Source: Microthrix sp041394405 (lineage in GTDB: Bacteria; Actinomycetota; Acidimicrobiia; Acidimicrobiales; Microtrichaceae). From it: DNA of 64,000 bases. Made by a program: the position numbers and the translations under genes. The notes beneath the pieces are model-generated. The model worked only from the letters and a program-made list of their open reading frames with translations. It was not told where the DNA came from and ran no database searches. Location: the NCBI GenBank assembly GCA_041394405.1, contig JAWKIF010000011.1, forward strand, positions 62,001-126,000, given 5' to 3'. This document shows, in pieces, positions 8,643 to 18,105 of the stretch (its first letter is position 1; every line of letters starts with the position of its first letter).

Positions 8643-9368
8643 ATGAGCGAGCAGAAGGACACCGTGAGTGGGGCGGAGGCGGTCACGGCGGAGCAGGTGG
8701 GCGACGTGCTGGTGGTCAGGGTGGACGACGGCAAGGCCAATGCCCTCACGCACGCCCTCATCGACGCGCTCTCGGTTGCCCTCGATGAGGGAGCCGAGCA
8801 GGCCAAGGCGATTGCCGTGATCGGCCGGGAGGGCAAGTTCTCCGCGGGGTTCGACCTGTCGGTCATGACGGCGGGGCCTCAGCAGGCCAGCGACCTGCTG
8901 GGCGCCGGCGCCAGGATGGGCATGAAGGTGTACCTCAGCCCGGTGCCGGTGGTGTTCGGCGTGACCGGCCACGCGTTGGCCATGGGCGCCATCCTGTGTG
9001 CCGCCGCCGACTACCGCGTGGGGGCCCAGGGTACCTACAAGCTGGGCCTGAACGAGGTTGCCATCGGCATGCCGGTGCCGCGCTTCGCCGTCGAGCTGGT
9101 CCGCGACCGGCTGGCTCCGGCTTGGTTCACCCGGTCGGCTCAGCATGGCGAGGTGCTGAGCCCCGACCAGGCGCTGGCCGCCGGCTACCTGGACGAGGTG
9201 GTCGAGTTGGCCGATGTTGAAGCCCGGGCGCTTGAGGTTGCCGCCGGATTGGCCGAGCGGGTGCATGCGGGGCCGTTCCGGCTGACCCGCACCTACATCC
9301 GGGGTGAGCTGGCGGCGCGTATCAACGCCGAGCTGTCCGAGGACCTCGCCGAGTTCAGCGTCGGCTGA
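8643..9368 (+). CDS. Enoyl-CoA hydratase/isomerase (crotonase family)
   Basis: A 241-residue crotonase-fold protein. The oxyanion-hole segments FSAGFDL and GHALAMGAILC are clear, and NEVAIGMPVP follows where active-site Glu residues can lie. The short length and the Gly-Met residues after NEVAI resemble actinobacterial crotonase-family enoyl-CoA hydratase/isomerases annotated as EchA. The ATG at 8643 follows GGAGGG by 4 bases; an in-frame ATG at 8631 is less likely. It stands alone on the plus strand between leftward genes. Substrate is unknown. Confidence 0.8.
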   Translation: MSEQKDTVSGAEAVTAEQVGDVLVVRVDDGKANALTHALIDALSVALDEGAEQAKAIAVIGREGKFSAGFDLSVMTAGPQQASDLLGAGARMGMKVYLSPVPVVFGVTGHALAMGAILCAAADYRVGAQGTYKLGLNEVAIGMPVPRFAVELVRDRLAPAWFTRSAQHGEVLSPDQALAAGYLDEVVELADVEARALEVAAGLAERVHAGPFRLTRTYIRGELAARINAELSEDLAEFSVG

Positions 9369-9376
9369 GCGGCCGA

Positions 9377-9859
9377 CTACCGGGCCCGGCGGCGCCAGGC
9401 AATCAGCCCTCCGGTCACCAGCGCCACGATGAGGGCCACGATGGCGGCGATCACGAGCCGCCGGTCGTCCTCATCGGGAGGTGGGGCGGCGCTCACCAGT
9501 GGTTCCCGACGCTCGGGCGCAGTCGGCAGCGGCTCGTCGTCGGGCAGCGGCGCCTCGGGCGGGGTCGGGTCGTCGGGGTCGGCGACCGCCGACTCGTCGA
9601 GCGGCTCAACCGACACCTCCTCGGCTACCACGGCCGGGGTGTCCTCGGTGTGCCGCTTGCCCTCCCGGTTGGCAGCATCGGGAAGCTCGTCGTCCGCGAT
9701 GGCGGTGACGGCAACTCCCTCGGGCGGGGTGGGGGTGGGCTCCACCCGTACGGCCGCGTGCTCGCCGGTGGCGTTGAGAATTGCGTCCACTTGCGTGTCG
9801 CCGTCGGCCGTGGCCTCGTTGGAGCGCGCCCGCTTGCCCTTGGGGTCGTAGCCTGCCAT
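9377..9859 (-). CDS. Acidic tail-anchored hypothetical protein
   Basis: A 160-residue protein with a long acidic, proline-rich disordered segment (about residues 25-125) and one C-terminal membrane helix followed by a basic stop (WRRRAR). This predicts a tail-anchored protein with most of the chain in the cytoplasm. Its ATG overlaps the stop codon of the ParA gene (TGATG), so translation is likely coupled. I do not recognise a family. The pairing suggests that it may tether or recruit the ParA protein to the membrane, which is inference. Confidence 0.65.
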   Translation of the reverse strand: MAGYDPKGKRARSNEATADGDTQVDAILNATGEHAAVRVEPTPTPPEGVAVTAIADDELPDAANREGKRHTEDTPAVVAEEVSVEPLDESAVADPDDPTPPEAPLPDDEPLPTAPERREPLVSAAPPPDEDDRRLVIAAIVALIVALVTGGLIAWRRRAR

Positions 9860-10677
9860 CAGGCCACCCCGGCCACGCGTGATTCACCCATGCGGTCCCA
9901 CATGGCGTCGTAGAGATCGCCGAACTCGCGGCTGGCCTCCTCGGCCCCGGAGCGCGTGAGGGCGTGGATGGGCAGCGATTGGGCCGAGGCCTCGGTGACC
10001 GCCGCCCGTTGGTGCACGGCGGGCAGGATGGCGTCGCCGTGGCTCTCGTACAATTCGTTGTGCCAGTACTGGGCGTCGCGTGTTCGGCCCACCCGGTTGA
10101 CCGCCACCCCCACCAGCTCGGGTTGGCCGTTGCGGCGGGAGGCAACTCGGTTCAGGTTGGCCAGGATCTGGTCGACCCCGTCGGAGGCCCAGGCACCCGG
10201 CTCGGTGACGATGAGGGTGTGGGTTGCGGCGAAGAGCGCGTTGACGGTGAGCAGGCCCAACGACGGCGGACAGTCGATCAGCACCAGGTCGGCGTCCACG
10301 CCGCCCAGCGCCGCCGAGAGGCGGTCCTGCGCACCCACCGGGTCGGTGGCCAGCTGCAGTTCCCGCTGGGCCAGCAGCGGAGAGCCCGGCACCACCCGGG
10401 GTATGGAGCGGAGGGGCGGGCGTTCCCACGTGGAGTAGACGATGGCGTCCGCGATCGACCCTGGCTGATCGCTGGCCAGCGCGTCGTCGATGCTGCGGCC
10501 GGCGCCCGTCACGCCGAGGCCGGAGGTGGCGTTGGCCTGCGGGTCGAGGTCCACCACCACCACGCGTGCCCCCCGCATGGCCGCTGTCGCGGCCAGCCCG
10601 AGGGTGACCGTGGTCTTGCCCACGCCGCCTTTTTGGTTCACTACTGCAACTCGTGTCACGCCCCCAACGCTAGTCAC
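9859..10677 (-). CDS. ParA-family ATPase without ParB
   Basis: A 272-residue ParA/Soj-type P-loop ATPase with a deviant Walker A (NQKGGVGKTT), the VDLDPQANATSGLG strand and the LIDCPPSLGLLTVNAL motif. These proteins form ATP-dependent dimers that position DNA or protein cargo. No parB, parS-like gene context or plasmid genes are nearby; instead the next gene encodes an acidic tail-anchored protein that overlaps it. GTG starts at 10677 and 10659 are both possible; the second gives the compact start TRVAVVNQKGG. It is more likely a positioning ATPase for a protein assembly than a chromosome-segregation ParA. Confidence 0.85.
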   Translation of the reverse strand: MTSVGGVTRVAVVNQKGGVGKTTVTLGLAATAAMRGARVVVVDLDPQANATSGLGVTGAGRSIDDALASDQPGSIADAIVYSTWERPPLRSIPRVVPGSPLLAQRELQLATDPVGAQDRLSAALGGVDADLVLIDCPPSLGLLTVNALFAATHTLIVTEPGAWASDGVDQILANLNRVASRRNGQPELVGVAVNRVGRTRDAQYWHNELYESHGDAILPAVHQRAAVTEASAQSLPIHALTRSGAEEASREFGDLYDAMWDRMGESRVAGVA

Positions 10678-10710
10678 TGGGGTCGGTGCCCTCGGCGATG
10701 GGCGTCGAGG

Positions 10711-11321
10711 TCAGTCATCGAGAACGGCGTTGGTGCGCTTGAGGATGTCGAACAGGTCCTCGACATCGGCCCTGGGAAGGTCCAGGGCCCGCACCATGGT
10801 GGAGCCGAGCAACATGGAGAGGAACACCAGCGACATGGCCTCGGGATCGGTTCCTCGGGAATCACGCCGGCCTCAAGTCCCGCCTTGACCCCCTCGGTCA
10901 GCGTGTCGCGCGCCAGGTTGACGGCGGGCAGCATCTGGTCCCGCACGTTGTCCTTGCGGGTGGCCATGGTGAGGGCCTCCAGCATCAACCTGTCGGTGGT
11001 GTGCAACGGATCGGTGAGGCCCTCGGCCACCAGATGGATGGAGGGATCGGTACCGATGTCGATGTTCTTCAGCTCGTGGGCCAGGTTGCGCACCAACCGC
11101 TCCCCCTCACGCACCAGGGCGACGGCCAGGATCTCCTCACGGTTCTTGAAGTGGGCATACAGCGCCCCGGTCGTGAACCCAGCGGCGCGGGTGATGTCCT
11201 GCACGCGGGTGTTGGAGTATCCCCGCTCCAGAAACACCTCCACGGCTGCGCTCACCAAGCGCTCCCTGGTGTCGTCTGCGGTGCCGGGCCGGCCCTTGGG
11301 GCGCTGGTTCTCGTCGGTCAC
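10711..11321 (-). pseudogene. TetR-family regulator, single frameshift
   Basis: The amino-terminal part is a normal TetR DNA-binding domain: AAVEVFLERGYSNTRVQDITRAAG is followed by TTGALYAHFKNREEIL. After EAGVIPEEP the frame becomes cysteine- and proline-rich nonsense and runs to 10674. Moving one base at about 10848-10853 restores a convincing helical tail (DPEAMSLVFLSMLLGSTMV, then a Leu-rich segment ending LDD) that stops at 10711-10713, giving about 203 residues, the usual TetR length. It is therefore a one-base deletion, either in the genome or in the assembly. The likely target is itself or the ParA pair downstream. Confidence 0.8.
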
Positions 11322-11407
11322 TCCAAATCACCCTCGATGTCGCTCGGTTCCTGGCTGATGAGTCGACACTAGCGAGGCCAGCGTGGCGGAATGGCAAAGT
11401 TGCGGGC

Positions 11408-12223
11408 ATGCCGGAGCTTCCCGAGGTTGAGACCATTCGACTGGCGCTGGCCCCGCGACTCGCCGGTCGCTCGATATCGGAGGCCTGGGGCCACGAATCG
11501 GCCAAGTTCAACCAGGCGGCGTCTGCGACCGGGGCCCAGGTGGGCACCCTGGCGCGCAGGGGAAAGTACCTACTCGCCGATCTCGACCTGGGCGCCACAC
11601 CCCGCCAGCTGGTCATTCACCTGGGCATGACCGGGGTGTTGGAGATGAGGCAGCCATCAGAGCCGGCGGACGGACCCTACGTGCGGGCGTGGTGGGCGCT
11701 GGACGACGGAACCACCCTGGTCTTCAACGACGTTCGCCGCTTTGGGCGGGTGGCGGTGGTGCCGTCGGGCGACCATCGGTCCTTGTCCACGCTGGCCAGG
11801 CTGGGGCCCGAGCCCTTCTCCGACCAGTTCACGCCGCAACACCTGCGGTCCGGAGTTGCGGCGACGAACCGGGCGATCAAGACGGCGCTCCTGGCCCAAC
11901 ACATCGTGGCCGGACTGGGCAACATCTACGCCGACGAGGCGCTGTGGCGGGCCGGGGTCGACCCCCGGCGGCGCAGCGGTCTGGGCTCGGCGCGGGCGCA
12001 GCGGCTGCACGCGGCCATACGGAGTGCCTTGGCCGATGGCCTCGCCCGCGGCGGCACCACCCTGCGCGACTACCGCAACCTGGATGGCGGCCGCGGCACC
12101 AACCAACATCGCCTGGAGGTCTACGGCCGAGCCGGTCAGCCGTGCCTGCGCTGTGGTCGCACGCTACGCAGCACGGTGCTGGATGCCCGCACCACCACCT
12201 GGTGCGTCGGCTGTCAGCGCTAG
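11408..12223 (+). CDS. mutM: Formamidopyrimidine-DNA glycosylase
   Basis: A 271-residue Fpg/Nei-family base-excision repair enzyme. It begins MPELPEVETI, so the catalytic Pro1 and Glu2 are present; GKYLL supplies the conserved Lys near residue 57, the helix-two-turn-helix contains GNIYADEALWRAG, and the C-terminus has a four-cysteine zinc finger (CLRCG then WCVGC). Fpg removes oxidised purines and Nei oxidised pyrimidines; the full-length Fpg-like zinc finger and the start favour MutM, but the two cannot be separated with certainty by eye. The gene stands alone on the plus strand. Confidence 0.85.
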   Translation: MPELPEVETIRLALAPRLAGRSISEAWGHESAKFNQAASATGAQVGTLARRGKYLLADLDLGATPRQLVIHLGMTGVLEMRQPSEPADGPYVRAWWALDDGTTLVFNDVRRFGRVAVVPSGDHRSLSTLARLGPEPFSDQFTPQHLRSGVAATNRAIKTALLAQHIVAGLGNIYADEALWRAGVDPRRRSGLGSARAQRLHAAIRSALADGLARGGTTLRDYRNLDGGRGTNQHRLEVYGRAGQPCLRCGRTLRSTVLDARTTTWCVGCQR

Positions 12224-12247
12224 TGAGCTCGGCGGCGACCCGTTCCA

Positions 12248-12265
12248 CCGGCCCCGATCGGCCGG
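12248..12265. terminator. Bidirectional hairpin between convergent genes
   Basis: Six-base GC stem CCGGCC (12248-12253) and GGCCGG (12260-12265) with a 6-base loop, in the 127 bases between mutM and a convergent lipoprotein gene. There is no T tract, so it is only a possible terminator. Confidence 0.35.
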
Positions 12266-12350
12266 CGGAAGCCAAGAGGGGCCCGGCCCTGTGGCTCGAT
12301 CGTTTCATCGAATGATCAGGCGGTCCCAGTGGGGCACACTCAAGCGGCTT

Positions 12351-13190
12351 CTACGTGAAGATCCCTGCGAAGGGGCCTCCTGTGTGGGGGATCAGCCAGA
12401 CGTGCAGCATGCGGGGGGTGGGCCGGTTCTCCGAGCCGGCCGGGCAGTCGCCGGTGCTGGTGAGCGCCACGATCTGGAATCCGGCGGCGATGCACAGGTT
12501 GTCGTGGAGGTGCCACGGTGTGAGGCATCCGGCGACGTCGATGCCGGGCTGGTCGGCGGTGTCCATCATGTACATGGCTGCTTCCAGGGTGTTGCCCCGG
12601 TAGACGAGCGATTCGACCCTGTTGGGGTTCAGGTAGTGGCCGTCACCCATGTAGTCGGGGTTGAGCCAGTGGGCGCCTTCTCCACCAAAGGGGGGAGCGA
12701 CCTGGACGTATCCGGCGGCCTTGGCGGCGTCGAGGTTCTTGTAGGTCTTCATGGCCGCCGCGGTGTCGGCGATGAGTTTGTCGGCGGCCTGGTAGTCCTC
12801 GGGTGTGACCGGAGCCGAGCACGGGTCCTGGCCGTGGTCGTCGCCGTGTTCGGGCGGGTCCAAGAGGATGCCGCCGGGCACCTCGGTGAACCCGGGCCCG
12901 CCCATGTGGCCCCCGCCCATGCCGTCAGTGCCCCCGCCGGTTGTAGCGGGAGCCTGCACGGACGGCGTCGGGGCCTGGGTGAGGCCCGCCTGGCTGGGCG
13001 TCTGGTCGTGGTCGGTGCGACCCGGGACAGCCCCTGTCTCCGAGGCCTGGGCCGGGGCGCCTACCTCGACCTGGCTGGTCTGCTGGCCACAGGACGCCAC
13101 CGTGAGCGCTGCGGTCGCCACCATCGTTCCGGCAAGCCAGGCGCGGCGTGTGGGGCGGCGGGTGCGCAGCGATGAGGTGTCAGTGATCAT
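12351..13190 (-). CDS. Lipoprotein, histidine/cysteine-rich domain of unknown function
   Basis: A 279-residue exported protein. A twin-Arg-containing basic start and a hydrophobic core lead to the lipobox TVASC at residue 34, so it is probably lipid-anchored. A low-complexity Thr/Pro/Gly linker with His and Met (residues 60-115) precedes a folded domain with DAAKAAGYVQV, HWLNPDYMGDGHYLNPNR, TPWHLHDNLC and RMLHVWLIPH. The paired His and Cys residues suggest metal or haem binding, and I recall similar secreted domains of unknown function in actinobacteria. The next gene upstream encodes another exported protein 9 bases away, so they may form one unit. Confidence 0.7.
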   Translation of the reverse strand: MITDTSSLRTRRPTRRAWLAGTMVATAALTVASCGQQTSQVEVGAPAQASETGAVPGRTDHDQTPSQAGLTQAPTPSVQAPATTGGGTDGMGGGHMGGPGFTEVPGGILLDPPEHGDDHGQDPCSAPVTPEDYQAADKLIADTAAAMKTYKNLDAAKAAGYVQVAPPFGGEGAHWLNPDYMGDGHYLNPNRVESLVYRGNTLEAAMYMMDTADQPGIDVAGCLTPWHLHDNLCIAAGFQIVALTSTGDCPAGSENRPTPRMLHVWLIPHTGGPFAGIFT

Positions 13191-13199
13191 GACGTCTCC

Positions 13200-14717
13200 T
13201 CAGTCCGTGAACGCCGGTGTGAGGGGCGTTCCCTCCGGAGGTCGTGGTTCGTTGCCCGGGCCGTTCCCATCGGGCGGATCGTCGCCGCTGCTGGGCGGCG
13301 GGTCGTCCCCGCTCGGCGGGTCTGTGGGGTCATCCGGGTCGGCGTTGTGCCTGCCGGGATAGACACACACGTAGCGGTCGTCGGTTTCGGACCACGTGCA
13401 CCCCGGCACCTCACAGACCGACATGTCATCGACACAGGTGGTGTCGACCGGCGGTTCATAGGGCGTGCAATCGATGTCGATGTTGGGGTCCTCGCACGGG
13501 TCGCCGACCTCGACGGGCATGATCACTTCCGCCAATCCGTCCGCGCAGCTCGCTGGGTCGCCGTCGTCACAAACCCGGTAGTCCACCCTGGCTCTGGTCA
13601 GCAGCTGGTAGCCGAACCCGGCGATCGTGGGAAACCGGTCGGTGTCGAGCGCTGCGGGTCCGTCGAAGCTGTTGAAGGGCGACTCGGAGAACGGGATGGT
13701 GCTGGAGGTGAAGTGGAGCCGGTTGTCGGCGAGAGCGACGTCGATCAGACCATCCACCGAGGTCACCTCCAGCGAATCGGGGTCGATGGAGCGGCCGGCG
13801 CCGAGCGCGTCGTCGTTGGCCAGCACGTTCACGCTCATCGACGCCGCGGAGGTGAAGTGGCGGTCGGTGCGGGCCACGACTCCCTGCGGGTTCGCCACGT
13901 AGCCATCGGCGAGCGGCTCGGGAACCGCGAACCTCAAGTCAAGGTCCCCGAACGTGTCCCCGAGGTACTCCGCCGTCTGCGGTTCGCTCGACGTTTCACA
14001 ACTCATCGACAGGGTGCCGAGATCCAACGGTGACGGATACGAGCTTTGCTGGTCGAGGACCATCGCCACATCGACGGAGTAGTCCAGCCGCATGGCACCG
14101 CCACCGGCGGTCGGGGTCGCGGTCACCAACAGATCGACCGGGATGCTCAGCGGCGCGGCACTCGGGTCCTGTGTCACCGGAACTGCAGCGACGCTGCCGC
14201 TGTCCCCGGTGACACCGGGGCCACCCACCCGCGCGGTAGTGGTCGCCTCGACACCAAACGGGTCGGTGACCCCCAGCCGACGCAAGGATGCGAGAAAGCC
14301 CGCTGTCAGCTGGATCTCTCCGCTGACCGTCACGTCGGCTGGAGCGTCGGTGCTCAACATCACGTCGGGCAGGTCGTGATCCAGTCGGGCGGTAGCGGCG
14401 AAACTCAACCGCGGTTCGTAGATCTGGGGCTCGTCGGGGGTCGGTTCGGGTTGCCCGATCTGCCCGATGAGGAAGCTGACAAGAAACCTCGAGTCGAACC
14501 CACCCGAGACCCCACCACCGGAATCTGGGAACAGCCCCGCCGAGTCGCCCTGAGTCCCCGTGCAGATCAGATCGACATCCTGAACGGCCGCACCTACCGG
14601 CCCTCCGGCAGTCGTCACAACACCGGAGAGCGAACCGGCCAAGAGCGCGAGCGACGCAACGGCGCGGCGCCCCACCAGCGAGCCCCTGAACCCCCTACAA
14701 CCGCCAAACTGAGCCAT
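13200..14717 (-). CDS. Secreted cell-surface protein with Ig-like/VCBS-type segment
   Basis: A 505-residue secreted protein. The start at 14717 has GGAGGGGAGC just upstream, and residues 10-45 form a signal peptide ending near VGAAVQ. The body is beta-rich. VNVLANDDALG near residue 305 is the calcium-loop type motif of tandem Ig-like or VCBS-style repeats. Four or more cysteine pairs lie in the last third (for example CEVPGCTW), followed by an Asp/Pro/Gly-rich low-complexity tail without a sorting motif. It is probably a surface or matrix protein. It lies 9 bases upstream of the lipoprotein gene. Confidence 0.65.
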   Translation of the reverse strand: MAQFGGCRGFRGSLVGRRAVASLALLAGSLSGVVTTAGGPVGAAVQDVDLICTGTQGDSAGLFPDSGGGVSGGFDSRFLVSFLIGQIGQPEPTPDEPQIYEPRLSFAATARLDHDLPDVMLSTDAPADVTVSGEIQLTAGFLASLRRLGVTDPFGVEATTTARVGGPGVTGDSGSVAAVPVTQDPSAAPLSIPVDLLVTATPTAGGGAMRLDYSVDVAMVLDQQSSYPSPLDLGTLSMSCETSSEPQTAEYLGDTFGDLDLRFAVPEPLADGYVANPQGVVARTDRHFTSAASMSVNVLANDDALGAGRSIDPDSLEVTSVDGLIDVALADNRLHFTSSTIPFSESPFNSFDGPAALDTDRFPTIAGFGYQLLTRARVDYRVCDDGDPASCADGLAEVIMPVEVGDPCEDPNIDIDCTPYEPPVDTTCVDDMSVCEVPGCTWSETDDRYVCVYPGRHNADPDDPTDPPSGDDPPPSSGDDPPDGNGPGNEPRPPEGTPLTPAFTD

Positions 14718-14957
14718 CTTGCTCCCCTCCCCGAACAGGCTACCGAACTCAGCACATCCCCGAAAGGCGATCACCGGCCGACCGTGCCCGGTGTGCCGCG
14801 GAACGACCCTCCGGGTCGGGGCCCGCATGGCGATCAGCTCCGCAGAGGAGCACTCGTGCGCGACATGGAGACCCGACCGCGAAAAATCAACGACGGCGCC
14901 AGCCCGGTCGGTGACCCGCCGAATGCCGCGCGGGCTGGGGTGATCGGCCGCTGGTGG

Positions 14958-17288
14958 CTAGCGCTGACTGGAGGGTCGGCCGTCCCCGAACACCTGCTCG
15001 GCCAGGTCGGGCGTGGCGTAGACGGCGCGGTCGCGACCCTGCTCCTTGGCCATGAGCAGCCCAGCATCGGCCACCCGAACCACGGCATCGAAGTCGGAGC
15101 CGACCGACGAGTGAGTGACGCCGAAGCTTGCTGTGAACGTGGGGATGTCCCCGACTCCGGTGGTGTCCGACAGTGCCACCCGCAGGCGCTCGATGGCCTC
15201 CATGGCGGCGGCGACGGACAACTCGGGGTAGATGAGGATGAACTCCTCACCGCCCAGGCGCCCAACGACATCGGCCCCGCGCACGTTGTCCACCAACATG
15301 GCGGCGAAGGCCTGCAGCGCCCGGTCCCCCACCTCATGGCCGAAGCGGTCGTTGATGCTCTTGAATCGGTCGAGGTCGGCCAGCACCAGCACGAAGGGCA
15401 CCCCTTGGGCGAGGAGCTGGCCGACGCGAGCTTCGATGACCCGACGGTTGGCCAGGCCGGTGAGCCCGTCGGTGCTGGCCTGTTGCCGGCTCACCTCCAG
15501 GGTGCGGAGCGTGCCGATGTGGGTGGCGGTTTGGGCGCCCAGATCGATGAACTGGTCGCGCGTGCGGGTGTCCGGAGGCAGATGGTTGGGGCCCGTGATG
15601 TGCACGACGCCGAGCGCCTGAGAATTGAACGACAACGGCACGCAGACCGCGGAAGCGGGTCCGCCTGGGCGGCCTCGCAGCATGGGGCAGCTGTTGATCG
15701 ATTCTGAGCTTTCGAACACCACGGTCTGGCCGCGGCGCAGGGCGAAGCACGCCGACGCGTCTTCCACCGGGCATTGGGGCGAGCGGGCGGTGGGGCTGGC
15801 CGCCACCTCGCGCAGCCGACCGGTCACCTGATCCAGCAGCAACAGCTCGCCGGGAAGCTCGGGAGCGAACAGGCCCAACGCCTGCTCAACGACGGCGAAG
15901 GTCGCCGGCTCGGAGTCGGCGATCTCCAGGGCCTCGTAGATCACCCGGTTCTGGGTGCCGCGGCGGGCGTCCTCGGCCAAGGTGGAAAAGCGGTCGCCCA
16001 GTCGTTCGGCTAGGTGATCGGTGGCGGCGCCGATCTTGCCCAGCTCGTCGCTGCCGGAGACGCCGCTTCGCACCCGGAACTGACCCTGAGAGATCCAGTC
16101 CAGCGTCTGGGTGATGTGTCGCAGCGGGCCCATGATGGAGCGCCATGCCCACCACACGCCGACGGCTCCCAGCAGGGCCAGCAGCAGGGGGAAGATGGGA
16201 AAGACCAGGTTGGAGTCATCCTGTTCCAATTTGAGCGCGCGGGTGAGATCCAGGATGTCCTGGTCGAAGCTCGCCTGGAGCTTGGTGTGGTCGGAGATGC
16301 GCGTGTTGAAGAACTCGCCGTTGGACTCGAGCGAACGGGTCGCATCCTCGCGATCGACCTGGGCCCGCTCAACCAGCTGCCTCGTGACGTCCACATAGCC
16401 GATGTCAGAAGCCACCAGATCGCTGACCGGCTTGGTGAATTCGTTGTCGGAGTTCAACGCCTCGGCCTCGGCGTCCGCCTCATCAAGCGCCGTGCGCTGA
16501 TCGTCGATTTCCTGGATGGCGGCGGTGAGCGAGGCGTCGGTGTTGACACCAATGCCCTCCAGCGCCGCGAGGCGGGTACGCACCACGGCCACCCGCGCAT
16601 CGGTGGCCACCCGGTACTGGGTCTGTTCGGTGGAGAACTCCGACGCCAGGTCCCTGGTGGTGGTCGATTCGTTGCGGGCGAAGAGCCCCAACAGGGCGGC
16701 CAGCACGGCAACGGCCAACACCGGCAGGCCGATGCGCATCCACAGGGGCATGCGCGACACCGCCCGCTTGGGAGGTTCGTCGTCCCCGTTGAGCGGCCAC
16801 TGGTCGCCTGGGTGTTCCTCGGCTGCGCCGGCACTGGCAGCGGGGAGAGCATCGGCGTGGGGTTCGGCGGGTCCGGCCTCGTCGGTTTCGGAGGTTTCGT
16901 CGGGGGCCGGCGCAGCTGGCCGGGCCGAGACGTTCTCGTGGGCGTCCGGGCCCTCGTGGGAGTCCGGGCCGCGATCGTCCGCCTGGTGCGGCCCGCCCGT
17001 TGGGGGCGGGGGAGGAAGCGAGGGCGGGTCGGGTTCCAGAGACGACTCAGTATCGCGGGCTGCGCCCTCGGAAGGTTGGAGGGGCGGGTCATCCTCCCAC
17101 TCCACGCCCGGACGGTCGGACGTGAGGTCGACGACGCGCGGGCGCGAGCCCGGCAGCCGAACCACCTGGCCGGCCGGTCCCACCACCTCGACGATACGGC
17201 CATTGCCGTGCCCCTTGTCGCCCGGCCCCGATCCACCCGCAGGCTCGGGCAGCGGCACGAAGGTGACCTCCGGTTCGAGGTCAGCCAT
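14958..17288 (-). CDS. Membrane diguanylate cyclase (HAMP-GAF-GGDEF)
   Basis: A 776-residue signalling enzyme. A cytoplasmic Pro/acid-rich segment of about 185 residues precedes TM1 (LPVLAVAVLAALLGLFA), an external helical sensor of about 170 residues, TM2 (FPLLLALLGAVGVWWAW), a HAMP linker, a GAF-like domain with CPMLRGRPGG, and a GGDEF domain. The catalytic loop is GGEEF and RGAD lies five residues before it, which is a complete inhibitory I-site, so the enzyme should be active and feedback-controlled. It makes cyclic di-GMP from GTP. No EAL domain or partner lies nearby. Starts at 17297 and 17288 differ by three residues. Confidence 0.85.
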   Translation of the reverse strand: MADLEPEVTFVPLPEPAGGSGPGDKGHGNGRIVEVVGPAGQVVRLPGSRPRVVDLTSDRPGVEWEDDPPLQPSEGAARDTESSLEPDPPSLPPPPPTGGPHQADDRGPDSHEGPDAHENVSARPAAPAPDETSETDEAGPAEPHADALPAASAGAAEEHPGDQWPLNGDDEPPKRAVSRMPLWMRIGLPVLAVAVLAALLGLFARNESTTTRDLASEFSTEQTQYRVATDARVAVVRTRLAALEGIGVNTDASLTAAIQEIDDQRTALDEADAEAEALNSDNEFTKPVSDLVASDIGYVDVTRQLVERAQVDREDATRSLESNGEFFNTRISDHTKLQASFDQDILDLTRALKLEQDDSNLVFPIFPLLLALLGAVGVWWAWRSIMGPLRHITQTLDWISQGQFRVRSGVSGSDELGKIGAATDHLAERLGDRFSTLAEDARRGTQNRVIYEALEIADSEPATFAVVEQALGLFAPELPGELLLLDQVTGRLREVAASPTARSPQCPVEDASACFALRRGQTVVFESSESINSCPMLRGRPGGPASAVCVPLSFNSQALGVVHITGPNHLPPDTRTRDQFIDLGAQTATHIGTLRTLEVSRQQASTDGLTGLANRRVIEARVGQLLAQGVPFVLVLADLDRFKSINDRFGHEVGDRALQAFAAMLVDNVRGADVVGRLGGEEFILIYPELSVAAAMEAIERLRVALSDTTGVGDIPTFTASFGVTHSSVGSDFDAVVRVADAGLLMAKEQGRDRAVYATPDLAEQVFGDGRPSSQR

Positions 17289-17582
17289 GCCGGCCACCTG
17301 CCGGGGCGGGGCCGGCCCATGAACCGTGTGCGGGCGCGCGGAACAAAGCCAGGGTGAGGGGGCGCTCGCCGCGTGGTGTTGTCATCATCCGCCAGGTGAT
17401 TGTGCTGTCATGAGACCGCCTTTTCCGGCACGTCGAGCCGGATGCGGTTCCCGCTCGTGGTCATCCGACCGCTAACGGTTGCAATGGGGGGCAGGGTACC
17501 CAGGGCTCCGGGCGAAGTCCATGGGCTTCCAGTACCGATGCGATGCGTCGGATCGGGCCAGACCATCCGATACCGTCGTGCG

Positions 17583-18095
17583 GTGCTGTGGCCGCTGGCA
17601 ACTCTCGTCGTCATCGCTGCCTTGGCGCTTGTTGGGTACCGCCTGGCCGGATGGTGGGCCGGCGTACCCATGGGCGTGATCCACCAGGACGGCCGCGTCA
17701 CGCTGGCGCTGCCGTGCAGGGTGATGGACGTCAACGGCCGCTGCGGCGGTGAGGGCGAGTTGAGCATTGGTGCCGGCGCCCTTCAGGTGTGGGAGGCCGG
17801 GCGCCAGCTGCTGGACGTCCCGGTGGGTCAGGTTGCCGGACGGGTGGTGGCCCGACCCCGGCCGTCTCTGGTCCTGACGGCGCCGGGGGTGCGGCTGGCG
17901 GTGGTCGTCGACCGCACCCGCCCGGTGCCCGTGGTGGTGGGGCCCCTTGGCCGGCGGCGCCAAACCACCTGTGCCCAGGTCACGATCGGCGCCCTCGGCG
18001 AGGCCGTTCGGGAAGGGGAGTTTGGTTTCGGAGACCTGTCGCCCTACGACGAGGGGGCCAACGCCGAGGAAGCCAACCCCGAAGGCGGGGCGTAG
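17583..18095 (+). CDS. Small membrane-anchored hypothetical protein
   Basis: About 170 residues from the GTG at 17583. One N-terminal membrane helix (LWPLATLVVIAALALVGY) is followed by a small beta-rich domain with two cysteines in PCRVMDVNGRCGG and a variable acidic end. The pattern of short strands (LQVWEAGRQLLDVPVGQV) resembles DUF2550-like membrane proteins but I cannot confirm that. The frame is open to 17400, and the ATG at 17538 is another possible start. It converges on dxs with 10 bases between stops. Confidence 0.55.
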   Translation: MLWPLATLVVIAALALVGYRLAGWWAGVPMGVIHQDGRVTLALPCRVMDVNGRCGGEGELSIGAGALQVWEAGRQLLDVPVGQVAGRVVARPRPSLVLTAPGVRLAVVVDRTRPVPVVVGPLGRRRQTTCAQVTIGALGEAVREGEFGFGDLSPYDEGANAEEANPEGGA

Positions 18096-18105
18096 CCTCG
18101 TTGGC

